From assembly GCF_014851675.1 (NCBI RefSeq), contig NZ_JACVAE010000002.1:633919-697918 (forward strand): 64,000 nt of DNA, read 5' to 3'. The DNA comes from Rhizobium sp. ARZ01. Lineage in GTDB: Bacteria; Pseudomonadota; Alphaproteobacteria; Rhizobiales; Rhizobiaceae. Under the pieces are notes generated by a model. That model worked only from the letters and a program-made list of their open reading frames with translations. It searched no databases and had not been told where the DNA came from. The first letter of the stretch is position 1. Each line of letters starts with the position of its first letter. Shown piece after piece: positions 27,956 through 37,002 of this stretch. A program made the translations under genes and the position numbers.

Positions 27956-28929
27956 GCGGCTTCTCCCCCACTTTGCACTTCCACCTCCCGCCGCCACCAG
28001 TCGACCAGGTCGCGCAGGCCCTCCTCCAGCGATATCTCGGTTTGGAAGCCCAGAAGGCGTTCTGCCTTGCTCGTATCTGCCAGCCTGCGCGTCACGGCAT
28101 TCACTTTGCGGGCCTGCTGGTACTGGGGCTCGATCGATGCTCCCATGATGCGGGTCAGCATTTGTGCAAGTTCCGTCAGGTTCGTTTCGGTGCCGCTTGC
28201 CACATTGAACACTTCGTCGGTCACGTCAGACTTGGCCGCCAGCAGATTGGCGCGAGCGATATCGCGGACGTGTACGAAGTCCATCGTCTGCAGGCCATCA
28301 CCGTGGATAATCGGCGGCAACCGCGCCGCGATCCGCTCCATCCAGCGGATCATCACCTCGGTATAGGCGCCATAGGCATCCATTCGTGGTCCATAGACGT
28401 TGAAATAGCGCAGAGCTACATATTTCAGGCCGTACATCTCCGCAAAACTGCGAAGCAACGCTTCATTGAAAGCCTTCGCCGCTCCGTAGATTGTACGATT
28501 GTTGTACGGGTGGTGCTGTTCGGTGGTCGGAAAATCCTCGGCAAGACCGAGAACGGATGCCGAAGATGCGGCGATAACCTTTGATACGCCCGCTTTCACA
28601 GCAGCCTCGAGTACGTCGAATGTACCCGCAGCCAGCACGTCGAAGGCCAACCTTGGCTCCTCCGCACATTGGGTGATGCGAATTGCTGCTTGGTGAAAAA
28701 CGACATCTACACCCTCGAAGAGCCTCGCCAGCAGTTCACGATCTCGGATGTCACCCTCGACGATCGTCAACGGAAGGATTGACGCAGCCGGCGCAAGATT
28801 TTTTCGCCGCCCCCGGACGAAATTGTCGAGAATCAAGATTTCGCGCGGCCCTTCCATGGCGACGAGGTCGGCGATGTGCGAGCCAATTAAGCCGGCGCCT
28901 CCGGTAATCAAAATCCGTTTGCCCTTCAT
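27952..28929 (-). CDS. NAD-dependent epimerase/dehydratase (extended SDR)
   Basis: A 325-residue extended SDR. The NAD motif is ILITGGAGLIGSHIADL, with ASSASVLG, the catalytic NNRTIYGAAKAFNEAL (YxxxK) and LRYFNVYGPRMD. It resembles UDP-glucose 4-epimerases and related sugar-nucleotide enzymes; it could also be the missing dehydratase, but RmlB-specific motifs are not evident. Its stop overlaps the aminotransferase start and its ATG lies 10 bases after the acyltransferase. Confidence 0.85.
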   Translation of the reverse strand: MKGKRILITGGAGLIGSHIADLVAMEGPREILILDNFVRGRRKNLAPAASILPLTIVEGDIRDRELLARLFEGVDVVFHQAAIRITQCAEEPRLAFDVLAAGTFDVLEAAVKAGVSKVIAASSASVLGLAEDFPTTEQHHPYNNRTIYGAAKAFNEALLRSFAEMYGLKYVALRYFNVYGPRMDAYGAYTEVMIRWMERIAARLPPIIHGDGLQTMDFVHVRDIARANLLAAKSDVTDEVFNVASGTETNLTELAQMLTRIMGASIEPQYQQARKVNAVTRRLADTSKAERLLGFQTEISLEEGLRDLVDWWRREVEVQSGGEAA

Positions 28930-28939
28930 GGTTCGCTCC

Positions 28940-29644
28940 TTATGCTGACGTCGGCGCCGGGTCAGAATCCTTTCGCCAGCGCAAGAATCGCGCGGGGACC
29001 CCAACAACAATGGAGAACGACTGAACGTCAGAGACAACCACTGCGCCGGCACCTACTATGGCGCCCATGCCGATCGTTACGCCCGGCAGGATCGTGGCAT
29101 TGGTACCAATATCCACCCACGCGCCGATCCGCACGGGCCTGATCTCCAAATCGGTCGCAATCATTGGTATGTCTTGCGGAATACCCGTGTGGACGGAGCC
29201 GAGAACCTTGGCCCCCGGGCCCCATCCGACGTAGTCTCCCAGTACCAGATCCCGCGCATCAAGAAATGCCTGCGGACCGATCCAGACCTTGTGACCGATC
29301 GCGCATGTTCCGTCGTAACGACCCTGGATCTGGGCGCCGGCTCCAATTCGCAGACCGTCGCCGATCTGGAACGTCTCGAGGTGACGAAAGACGACGTCAC
29401 TACCGATGCGGAGATGCGAGCCGCACTGTCGTGCAAGGGCCCGCCAGATCACCCGTCGCATCAGGCCATCGATGAATCCGGCACCGGAGGAAAAGCGCCC
29501 GTAGAGTTCGACCAACCCTTCCGAACCATAAGTATTCTTCAGTTCGTCTGCCAACTGCTGTTCATAGGGTGGATCTGCAGCTATCTCGCGCTTGGCATGC
29601 ACCGCTTCCACCACTTTGGACATCATGCTCAGATCAGCAGACAT
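28940..29644 (-). CDS. Left-handed beta-helix acyltransferase
   Basis: A 234-residue protein with a helical N-terminus (1-75) and a hexapeptide-repeat left-handed beta-helix (about 80-225, for example IGDGLRIGAGAQIQG, IGAWVDIGTNATILPGVTIG, MGAIVGAGAVVVSDV). It ends in GVPARFLRW, as in Maa/NodL/WbbJ-type acetyltransferases. It probably O- or N-acetylates a sugar. The start at 29644 overlaps the upstream aminotransferase stop by 11 bases. Confidence 0.85.
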   Translation of the reverse strand: MSADLSMMSKVVEAVHAKREIAADPPYEQQLADELKNTYGSEGLVELYGRFSSGAGFIDGLMRRVIWRALARQCGSHLRIGSDVVFRHLETFQIGDGLRIGAGAQIQGRYDGTCAIGHKVWIGPQAFLDARDLVLGDYVGWGPGAKVLGSVHTGIPQDIPMIATDLEIRPVRIGAWVDIGTNATILPGVTIGMGAIVGAGAVVVSDVQSFSIVVGVPARFLRWRKDSDPAPTSA

Positions 29645-30740
29645 AACTATCCTGCTCCACGGCGGCCACCACATCAGAGACCTGCATCGACGTCATTTCG
29701 GGATAGATCGGAAGCGAAACGACCTCACGAGCGGCGGTTTCGGATACAGTAAAGTCGCCAACCCCATAGCCAAGGTCCATGTGCGCCTCCTGCAAATGCA
29801 CAGGAATCGGGTAGTGCAGACCGAACTGAATGCCCTTGGCCTGAAGACAGCGCTGGAGTTCTGCGCGCTGTCGACTTCTCACGGCATAGATGTGGTACAC
29901 GTGGTGCCGATCGACCGCCTCGGTCGGAGGTGCGACAACGGCCGAACGCACCAACAGCGACGAATATTGTGCGGCATGAGCACGGCGAGCGGCTGTCCAG
30001 GCGTCCAGGTGCCTGAGCTTTACGCGCAGGATCGCCCCCTGGATGCCATCCATGCGATAGTTGTAGCCCTTCAAGACGTGATGGTAACGCTGCTTCTGGC
30101 CCCAGTCCCGCAGCATTCGGATGGATGCGGCATGTTCGTCATCGCTTGTGACAACCATGCCCCCCTCGCCGCACGCGCCCAGGTTCTTGCCGGGATAAAA
30201 GCTGAAGCATCCCGAAGTACCGATGCTTCCTGCACGACTCCCCCGGTAGGCCGCCCCATGCGCCTGACAAGCGTCCTCGATCACTGTAAGCCCGTAACGC
30301 TCGGCCACGGCGCATATGGCATCCATGTCGGCCATCTGCCCATAGATATGAACAGGTACGATAGCCTTGGTCCGCGGTGTGATCGCGGCCTCGAGTTTTG
30401 TCGGATCCATGGTGAGCGTTATGGGTTCGACATCGACAAACACCGGCCGCGCGCCGGTGTAGCAGATGGCCGATGTGGTGGCGATGAAGGTGAATGGCAC
30501 CGTGACGACCTCGTCGCCGGGACCGATGCCGGCCGCCAACAAGGACAGGTGTAACGCGCTTGTCCCGGTATTGACCGCGATGGCATGGCTCACGCCACAA
30601 TATTCCGCAAACTCCTGCTCAAAAGCCGCCACCTCTTCCCCCAGCACATACTGAGCGGAAGCGAGAACGTTTAGCACCGCTACGTCAATTTCCTCCTTGA
30701 TCGAGGCATACTGCGCTTTCAGGTCGAGAAACGGGATCAT
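29634..30740 (-). CDS. WbpE-like UDP-3-keto-sugar aminotransferase (DegT family)
   Basis: A 368-residue DegT/DnrJ aminotransferase: MIPFLDLKAQYASIKEEID, NTGTSALHLSLLAAGIGPGDE, LTVIEDACQAHGAAY and the PLP Lys in FSFYPGKNLGACGEGG. This pattern is closest to WbpE/DegT enzymes that aminate C3 of UDP-sugars. The next genes are a WbpB-like oxidoreductase and a WbpD-like acetyltransferase, which together would give a 2,3-diacetamido sugar. ATG 30740 overlaps the oxidoreductase stop (ATGA). Confidence 0.85.
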   Translation of the reverse strand: MIPFLDLKAQYASIKEEIDVAVLNVLASAQYVLGEEVAAFEQEFAEYCGVSHAIAVNTGTSALHLSLLAAGIGPGDEVVTVPFTFIATTSAICYTGARPVFVDVEPITLTMDPTKLEAAITPRTKAIVPVHIYGQMADMDAICAVAERYGLTVIEDACQAHGAAYRGSRAGSIGTSGCFSFYPGKNLGACGEGGMVVTSDDEHAASIRMLRDWGQKQRYHHVLKGYNYRMDGIQGAILRVKLRHLDAWTAARRAHAAQYSSLLVRSAVVAPPTEAVDRHHVYHIYAVRSRQRAELQRCLQAKGIQFGLHYPIPVHLQEAHMDLGYGVGDFTVSETAAREVVSLPIYPEMTSMQVSDVVAAVEQDSYVC

Positions 30741-31774
30741 GCAATCATCCTCGCCTGGCCGAGTTCGACGACACGACCGCGCTGAGCTAGCGAATGAGTT
30801 GCCGCTTCTAGGATCCGCACGACACGGAGGCCAGCATTGCCATCGACGATCGGCTTCTCGTTGCGCTCCACGCACGAAACGAATTGCCGCAGTTCGCGGC
30901 TCAATGCCTCCGTTATATCCAATTCGGGGGCATACATGTCGCCAGTGCGATAACCGACCAACATCTCGTAAATCTTCTCCCCGCTGTTTCGCGGGTTGTC
31001 GCTCAATGTTATGCCCTTGTCGTAGACCTTGATCTTTTCGCTGGGCTCCAAATCGTCGTAGACAATCATCTTGCGGCTGCCACCCACAAGCGTCCGGCGC
31101 ACCTTCACAGGCGCGAGCCAATTGACGTGGATGTGGGCTATCAGCTTGCTCTCAAAGAAGAGATTGAGGTAAGCGATGTTCTCCGGCTCTCCGAGGACGT
31201 GGCTCATGCCTGTCGCCGAGACCGCCACCGGCTTCTCTCTCAGTATGTAGTCGAGGATCGACAGGTCATGGACCGCAAGGTCCCAGATCACACTCACATC
31301 GTGCTGAAACAGCCCGAGATTAACCCTTACAGAATCGTAGTAGTACATCTCGCCAAGACCATTCTCGACGATTTCGCGCATCTTCCGGACCGCTCCGGTG
31401 TGTACGAATGTGTGGTCAACAGCCAGCACAAGGTTACGTCTTGCAGCTTCCTCAATTAGCCGCTTCGCTTCCTCTGAGGTCGATGTCATCGGCTTCTCGA
31501 CTAAAACATGCTTACCGGCCATCAGGGCCTGCATGGCTATCCTGAAATGGGTCGAAACAGGCGTCGCAATTGCGATAGCGTCAACATGGGGATCGCGGAG
31601 AACATCCTCCAGACTGTCGGTGATCACCACGGTTGGATACCGCGCCTTTACCTTCGCCAGCCGCTCCTTGTTGAGATCGCAAACATGGGTCAGACGTGCG
31701 TCTGGAATTTCTGCAATGTTGCGGGCTAGGTTCGGGCCCCAGTATCCATATCCCACGACAGCAAAGCCGATCAT
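30737..31774 (-). CDS. WbpB-like Gfo/Idh/MocA oxidoreductase
   Basis: A 345-residue NAD-dependent enzyme, starting MIGFAVVGYGYWGPNLARN with the GxGxxGxN Rossmann motif. The family's EKP motif is GKHVLVEKPMTSTSEE. The C-terminal domain has SVIWDLAVHDLSILDYI. WbpB oxidises C3 of UDP-GlcNAcA to the keto sugar used by WbpE. Neighbours of WbpE and WbpD type support this. Its ATG at 31774 overlaps the upstream stop by one base (TGATG); a GTG at 31777 also exists. Confidence 0.83.
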   Translation of the reverse strand: MIGFAVVGYGYWGPNLARNIAEIPDARLTHVCDLNKERLAKVKARYPTVVITDSLEDVLRDPHVDAIAIATPVSTHFRIAMQALMAGKHVLVEKPMTSTSEEAKRLIEEAARRNLVLAVDHTFVHTGAVRKMREIVENGLGEMYYYDSVRVNLGLFQHDVSVIWDLAVHDLSILDYILREKPVAVSATGMSHVLGEPENIAYLNLFFESKLIAHIHVNWLAPVKVRRTLVGGSRKMIVYDDLEPSEKIKVYDKGITLSDNPRNSGEKIYEMLVGYRTGDMYAPELDITEALSRELRQFVSCVERNEKPIVDGNAGLRVVRILEAATHSLAQRGRVVELGQARMIA

Positions 31775-32277
31775 CACGTTCTCCTGGAGGAAATGGGTGC
31801 GAGCGACACGCCCTTCGCATACCCGATAACCTTTGCCGGCACGCCGGCGACAATTGCATCGTCAGGTACGTCCTTGGTGACCATCGCGCCGGCCCCGACC
31901 TGAGCACGTTCGCCGATCGTGACACCGGCCAATATAGTCACGTTGCTGCCGATGGAGGCATGGCGCCTGACGAGCGTGGGGATCAGTTTCCAGTCCTTCT
32001 CCGTCTGCAGGCTGCCATCCGGATTGACAGCACGCGGATAGAGGTCGTTCGTGAACATCACGCCATGGCCGACAAAGACGCCATCTTCGATCGTTACGCC
32101 TTCACAGATGAAAGTATGGCTGGAAATCTTGCAGTCGCGTCCGACGGATGCGTTCTTCTGGATTTCCACGAACGTTCCGATACGGCTGCCGGCACCGATC
32201 CTACAGCCATAGAGGTTGACCAGATCGGGATGGTGAATGACTACGCCGTCATCCAAGGCAACAGATGGAGCGATCAT
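31774..32277 (-). CDS. WbpD-like UDP-3-amino-sugar N-acetyltransferase
   Basis: A 167-residue trimeric left-handed beta-helix acetyltransferase. Hexapeptide repeats run throughout (IGAGSRIGTFVEIQKNASVG, GVTIEDGVFVGHGVMFTND with the His loop, ASIGSNVTILAGVTIG), ending in VAGVPAKVIG. WbpD acetylates the 3-amino group of UDP-3-amino-2,3-dideoxy-GlcNAcA; FdtC/QdtC-type dTDP-sugar acetyltransferases are an alternative. It is the first gene of the six-gene minus operon. Confidence 0.85.
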   Translation of the reverse strand: MIAPSVALDDGVVIHHPDLVNLYGCRIGAGSRIGTFVEIQKNASVGRDCKISSHTFICEGVTIEDGVFVGHGVMFTNDLYPRAVNPDGSLQTEKDWKLIPTLVRRHASIGSNVTILAGVTIGERAQVGAGAMVTKDVPDDAIVAGVPAKVIGYAKGVSLAPISSRRT

Positions 32278-32853
32278 ACCGCAAAGTCCGTGCTCATTGT
32301 TGGCATAATTCCGAACTGAGGCATCCGGCCAAAGACATCATCCCACCGCCTGAGTTCCTCGTAGATCAGGAAAGTTCTTTCCGATCAGCGAGTAAAGAAA
32401 ACAAATCGCGGTAGCTGGCACGCCGAAAGGTGTAGTAAGCGCCGGTACGTCATAATGCTTTCGCCTTCGCGCACCGGCGTCTCGCACAAAGGTAGGCGTT
32501 GTATCGGGTTCGAATTGACTTGGGCCTTCGCCTCAGGGCGGCTCGCAGAAGACATTGTCGGCGCTTCCTATCCGATCGAGGGCTGCGATCTGCTGGCAAA
32601 TAATCTATGCACCCGACCGCCAAACTGCGCTTTGCAACCCACGCGCGGCATCTCCGCGCGATTACCTGCCGCGTTCGGCAGTAGAGCGCGCAATCCAAGG
32701 GGCGTCCCTCATACGCGAGGCTGTCAGCCCCACCCGAAGGTAGTTCAAAAAGGTCAACTACCTATCCCCTTTGCCGACTGGAGACTTAAGGATCGCAGAT
32801 CGTATGGTCGTGCCTCGAATTGCTCGCGGATGCGCATGGAGGCTGCCATTTCC
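32278..32853. other. Divergent intergenic region, WbpD-like operon / GT4 gene
   Basis: A 576-base region between the starts of the minus-strand sugar operon and the plus-strand GT4 gene. The GT4 frame is open upstream to 32455 but that part has no family similarity and no ribosome site. It presumably carries promoters for both directions. I see no convincing operator repeat or RNA gene in it. Confidence 0.5.
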
Positions 32854-34077
32854 ATGAAGAATCACATCCTAATATTGGTTGAAAACCTGCCAGTTCCATT
32901 CGATCGCCGGGTCTGGCAGGAGGCGCAGGCTTTGCGCGAGGCCGGCTATGAGGTGTCGGTGATCTGCCCGAAAGGAAGGGGTCACGACAAGAACTACGAG
33001 GTCATCAACGGCGTCCACATTTATCGGCACCCGCTCAAGGAAGCCGTGTCGGCGGCCGGATACTTCGTCGAGTATTTCACCGCGCTGATACATCAGTTCC
33101 ACCTATCACTCCGGGTCCGACGACGCCAAAAAATCGATGTCATCCAGGCATGCAACCCTCCGGACTTACTGTTCCTGGTGGCGCTCTTTCACAAGTTGCT
33201 GTTTGGAACCTACTTCGTATTCGACCACCACGATCTGAGCCCGGAACTCTATGTAAGCAAGTTTGGCCGCAAGGATCTGTTCTACAAACTCCTGGGCTTC
33301 TTCGAGCGACAGACATTTCGCTTGGCGGATGCAAGCATTGCAACGAATGAGACATTTCGCGACATAGCAGTCGCCCGAGGTGGCATGCCCCCGGATCGAG
33401 TCGTCGTAGTCAAAAGCTATCCCGAGGCCTCACGGTTCAAGCCGGCAGCGGCGGATGAATCAGTGGTGGCTGCCGGAAAACACCTCATTGGCTACATCGG
33501 AATCATGGGAAAACAAGATGGTGTAGAAACTCTGGTTCGCGCCATCGCTGAGATTTTGCATGTGCGAAAGCGGGACGACATCAATTGCCTGATCATAGGC
33601 GACGGACCGGAACTCAACCGGCTGAAGACTATGACAGCCGAACTCGGGCTCGGCCGCCACCTGCAGTTTACCGGCTACCTGAGCGGTCCGCGCCTTTTGT
33701 CCCATCTGTCGGCGTTTGATGTCGGGATTATCCCAGATCCCCCTGGTGAACTGAACGACAAGCTCTCGATGAACAAAGTCTTCGAATACATGATGCTGGG
33801 TCTGCCCATTGTTCAGTTCAATCTACGCCAGGCAACGCGAGAAGCCGCCGGCGCGGCGTTGGTGGTGCACGAGCATTCTCCGGAGGCACTCGCGGATGGC
33901 ATCCTCGCACTCATCGACGATCCGGAACGCCGCAGGCAAATGGGCGAGCTGGGGCGGACGGTGGCCGAACGCGAATTTCGATGGACGGGCGAGGCCGGGC
34001 GTTACCTTGATGCCTATGGTTACCTGTTTAGTCGGAGGCCGAACGACATTGAAGAGCGACACTATTCCACATCCTAG
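32854..34077 (+). CDS. Family 4 glycosyltransferase (WbuB-like)
   Basis: A 407-residue GT-B fold enzyme. The N-terminal domain begins ILILVENLPVPFDRRVWQEA, typical of the WbuB group. The C-terminal GT4 domain has HLIGYIGIMGKQDGVETLV, LIIGDGPELNRLK, the donor site and KVFEYMMLGLPIVQF with a Glu of the EX7E-like motif. It adds a sugar to the lipid-linked repeat unit in the cytoplasm. ATG 32854 has GGAGG upstream; ATG 32836 is an in-frame alternative. AsnB follows after 111 bases. Confidence 0.88.
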   Translation: MKNHILILVENLPVPFDRRVWQEAQALREAGYEVSVICPKGRGHDKNYEVINGVHIYRHPLKEAVSAAGYFVEYFTALIHQFHLSLRVRRRQKIDVIQACNPPDLLFLVALFHKLLFGTYFVFDHHDLSPELYVSKFGRKDLFYKLLGFFERQTFRLADASIATNETFRDIAVARGGMPPDRVVVVKSYPEASRFKPAAADESVVAAGKHLIGYIGIMGKQDGVETLVRAIAEILHVRKRDDINCLIIGDGPELNRLKTMTAELGLGRHLQFTGYLSGPRLLSHLSAFDVGIIPDPPGELNDKLSMNKVFEYMMLGLPIVQFNLRQATREAAGAALVVHEHSPEALADGILALIDDPERRRQMGELGRTVAEREFRWTGEAGRYLDAYGYLFSRRPNDIEERHYSTS

Positions 34078-34188
34078 TCAGGGTGACTCACTAAGGCGGA
34101 GGCGTACCGTCAGACCCGAACCGGCAGCGGAACTCATTGCCACCGAACCTCACCCTGAACTGGTGGGCCCTTTACGGAGTCGAGGCGC

Positions 34189-36060
34189 ATGTGCGGAATA
34201 GCTGGATGGATCGGACCTGCAGCCAGTGATGCCACACTGCGCGCGATGACCGACATCATCCATCATCGGGGTCCGGATGGAGATGGCCATGCCATGCTCC
34301 GACTTGGCGATGGGACCACCGCGGCTCTCGGCCACCGCCGCTTAGCCATCATTGATCTGACCACCGGCGATCAGCCAATGAAAAGCCATGATGGCCGCTT
34401 CACGGTCGTCTACAACGGCGAGATATATAACTACCTGGAGCTGCGGTCTGAACTCAAAGCCAAAGGGGCGGTACTGCGGACCCATTCCGACACCGAAGTG
34501 ATTCTTGAAGCTTGGCGAGCTTGGGGCAAAGACAGCTTGGTCAAACTTCGCGGCATGTTCGCCTTTGCCCTGCATGACAACGGCGATAACTCCGTAGTCT
34601 TGGCGCGCGATCCCTTTGGCAAGAAGCCGCTTTTTTATGCCACTACACCCCTTCCCAATGGGCAGGGGCTTGTGTTCGGGTCCGAAGTGACCGCTCTTCT
34701 GGAACATCCCGCGATCAACGCCGAACTGGACGTTGACTCGCTGCATGATTTCCTGTGCTGGCGCTATGTCCCTGGCCCAAATACCTTTTTTCGAGGCATC
34801 CGAAAACTGGCGCCCGGTGGACTGATCACCTGGAAAGCCGGGCAATGGCGCGAGGAACGGTATTGGGTTGCGCCCGAGGCTCAGGGCGGCGGTCGTCTTC
34901 CAGTGCCCTCGGACCCAATCGCAGGCTTTCTGGAAGTGTTCGATGAGGCTGTGCGCTTGCGCTTGCGTGCTGACGTGCCCCTGGGGGCGTTTCTGTCCAG
35001 CGGGCTCGATTCTTCATCGATCGTCGCAACTTTGAAGCATCTCGGCGCCCCGGAAATCCGCACTTTTTCGGTTGGCTTTCGGGGCGATATGGATGCGGAA
35101 CTACCCGCCGCCGCCGACACCGCCAGGCTTCTGGGCACCATCCATACCCCAATCGAACTCGAAACCGACGACATGGCTGATCTCTTGCCTATGCTCAGCC
35201 GCCACCGTGGTGCCCCGATGAGCGAGGTTGCGGATTTGCCAATCTATATGATGTCGGTGGAAGCGGCGCGCCATGTGAAGGTGGTGTTGTCAGGCGAAGG
35301 ATCGGACGAACTGTTTGCTGGGTATCCCAAACATCTGGCCGAGGCACACCTGGGGCGCCTCGCGCCCTCAGGTATTATGTCCCTCTTGGGACGAGGGATA
35401 CTGGCCGCCACCGCTATTGCCCCGAAAAGCGACCGACGCCTCAATATCGCAGGGCGTGCGTTGCGCGAGCGCCGATTTGAGGACCGAATGGTGCGCTGGT
35501 TCGGCGCGATCACCCCGGCGGAACGCGCACAGATATGGACAGGGCCACCGGCCACACGCCAACCGGGGCAGGCGCCGTTTCAGTCGGCCAATGGCGCGTC
35601 ACCGTTACGCCAAGTGCTGCATTTCGATCAAACCTCTTGGTTGCCGGACAACTTGCTGGAGCGCATGGATGCAATGACCATGGCCGCCTCAATTGAAGGG
35701 CGCGCGCCGTTCATGGACATCAGACTCGCAGAATACGCCTCGAGCCTGCCCGAGGAATGGCGCATCAAGGGCCGCACGACCAAGCGGATCGTGCGTGAAG
35801 CCCTGGCCCCCCGCCTCCCCGAAGCGGTATTGCGCCGCCCCAAGAACGGATTTCGCATGCCGGTCAGTGCTTGGTTTCGCGGGCAGCTGCGCGAACCATT
35901 CAATGAGATAGTGCTGGGCAGCGGCGCGATCACACGCGACTACCTTGACCCGGACGCCATCCGCCGCCTGATGTCAGATCATAGCTCCGGCCGCCGAGAC
36001 CACGCCAAGACGCTCTGGGCGCTGTTCGCGCTGGAAACCTTCCTGTGCGAATTTTTCTGA
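34189..36060 (+). CDS. AsnB-like glutamine-dependent amidotransferase
   Basis: A 623-residue class II asparagine synthetase-type enzyme. The mature N-terminus exposes Cys2 (MCGIAGWIG), with NGEIYNYLELR and HSDTEVILEAW of the glutaminase domain (to about 190). The ATP-PPase motif is FLSSGLDSSSIVA near residue 268. Full-length catalytic features make it an active enzyme. In polysaccharide loci this family (WbpS-type) amidates the carboxyl group of uronic acids, which would fit the WbpA/B/E/D-like genes here; plain asparagine synthesis remains possible. It heads a plus-strand unit with two GT2 genes and a TylF-like methyltransferase. Confidence 0.9.
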   Translation: MCGIAGWIGPAASDATLRAMTDIIHHRGPDGDGHAMLRLGDGTTAALGHRRLAIIDLTTGDQPMKSHDGRFTVVYNGEIYNYLELRSELKAKGAVLRTHSDTEVILEAWRAWGKDSLVKLRGMFAFALHDNGDNSVVLARDPFGKKPLFYATTPLPNGQGLVFGSEVTALLEHPAINAELDVDSLHDFLCWRYVPGPNTFFRGIRKLAPGGLITWKAGQWREERYWVAPEAQGGGRLPVPSDPIAGFLEVFDEAVRLRLRADVPLGAFLSSGLDSSSIVATLKHLGAPEIRTFSVGFRGDMDAELPAAADTARLLGTIHTPIELETDDMADLLPMLSRHRGAPMSEVADLPIYMMSVEAARHVKVVLSGEGSDELFAGYPKHLAEAHLGRLAPSGIMSLLGRGILAATAIAPKSDRRLNIAGRALRERRFEDRMVRWFGAITPAERAQIWTGPPATRQPGQAPFQSANGASPLRQVLHFDQTSWLPDNLLERMDAMTMAASIEGRAPFMDIRLAEYASSLPEEWRIKGRTTKRIVREALAPRLPEAVLRRPKNGFRMPVSAWFRGQLREPFNEIVLGSGAITRDYLDPDAIRRLMSDHSSGRRDHAKTLWALFALETFLCEFF

Positions 36061-36070
36061 GAGCTTAGCC

Positions 36071-36964
36071 ATGCTGATTTCAGTGATCATCCCACATTTC
36101 AACCAGGAAAATCAGCTTGTGGTCTGCCTTTCGTCGCTGCACGCGCAAAGAGGTGTTTCGGCAGCAATTGAGTTCATAGTGGTTGACAATGCTTCGCGCC
36201 GGATGCCGGAGGCAGTCTGCGCGGCTTGGCCCGATGTAACTTTGCTGTCCGAAACGACCCCCGGCCCCGGGCCTGCGCGCAACGCCGGGGCGGCCGCGGC
36301 AAATGGCGACGTCCTGGCCTTCATTGATGCCGATTGCTATGCGCACCCGGATTGGCTGCATCATATCGAACAGGCGTTTACCAACCCAGACACCCAGATC
36401 CTCGGTGGCGAAGTGTTGGTGGGCTACGCGCATCCCTCCAAACACACCTTCCTCGAACCCTACGAGGCGATCTATTCCTACCGGAACAAAGAGCATATCG
36501 AAGAAGGCTTTTCCGGCACGGGAAATCTTGCCATGCATCCCGCCGTTCTGCGCCATGTCGGCCCCTTTGCCGGCATTGGCGTTGCCGAGGACCGCGATTG
36601 GGGACTTCGCTCCAAAGCACTTGGCTATCGAACAGAATATCTGGCCCAGATGATTGTCTATCATCCGGCACGCAAAAGTTTTTCCGAACTGACGCAAAAA
36701 TGGGACCGCCATATCGCCCATGATTTTGAAGAGAAGATGCCTGGAACCTTGGGCATCGCCCGATGGATCGGCCGCACAATAGCCGTTTCCGGCTCACCGC
36801 TCTTCGAACTGCGTACAATCATGACCACACCGCGCGTGGCCGGATTGACGCAACGGATCACAGCCTTTGGCTGTCTTTGTGCCGTACGGATTTATCGCGG
36901 CTATGCGATGGCGCGCATCCTGCTGCGCGGGCCAGCGAGAGACCGAAGCGATTGGAACCGATGA
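36071..36964 (+). CDS. Family 2 glycosyltransferase
   Basis: A 297-residue GT2 with ISVIIPHFNQENQLVVCLSS, EFIVVDNAS, the DxD in LAFIDADCYAHPDWLHHIEQ and EDRDWGLRSKALGY as catalytic-base region. It probably transfers a sugar to the repeat unit in the cytoplasm. It starts 10 bases after asnB and its stop overlaps a 13-codon micro-ORF that in turn overlaps the next GT2. Confidence 0.87.
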   Translation: MLISVIIPHFNQENQLVVCLSSLHAQRGVSAAIEFIVVDNASRRMPEAVCAAWPDVTLLSETTPGPGPARNAGAAAANGDVLAFIDADCYAHPDWLHHIEQAFTNPDTQILGGEVLVGYAHPSKHTFLEPYEAIYSYRNKEHIEEGFSGTGNLAMHPAVLRHVGPFAGIGVAEDRDWGLRSKALGYRTEYLAQMIVYHPARKSFSELTQKWDRHIAHDFEEKMPGTLGIARWIGRTIAVSGSPLFELRTIMTTPRVAGLTQRITAFGCLCAVRIYRGYAMARILLRGPARDRSDWNR

Positions 36965-37002
36965 GCACAACCACCCCATTTACCCAAGGCAATCTGACAT
37001 GA
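36961..37002 (+). CDS. 13-residue coupling micro-ORF
   Basis: ATG at 36961 overlaps the preceding GT2 stop (ATGA), and its TGA at 37000-37002 overlaps the ATG of the next GT2 (ATGA). The encoded peptide is MSTTTPFTQGNLT. It could carry ribosomes from one GT2 to the next by stepwise termination-reinitiation. It may also be accidental. Confidence 0.3.
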   Translation: MSTTTPFTQGNLT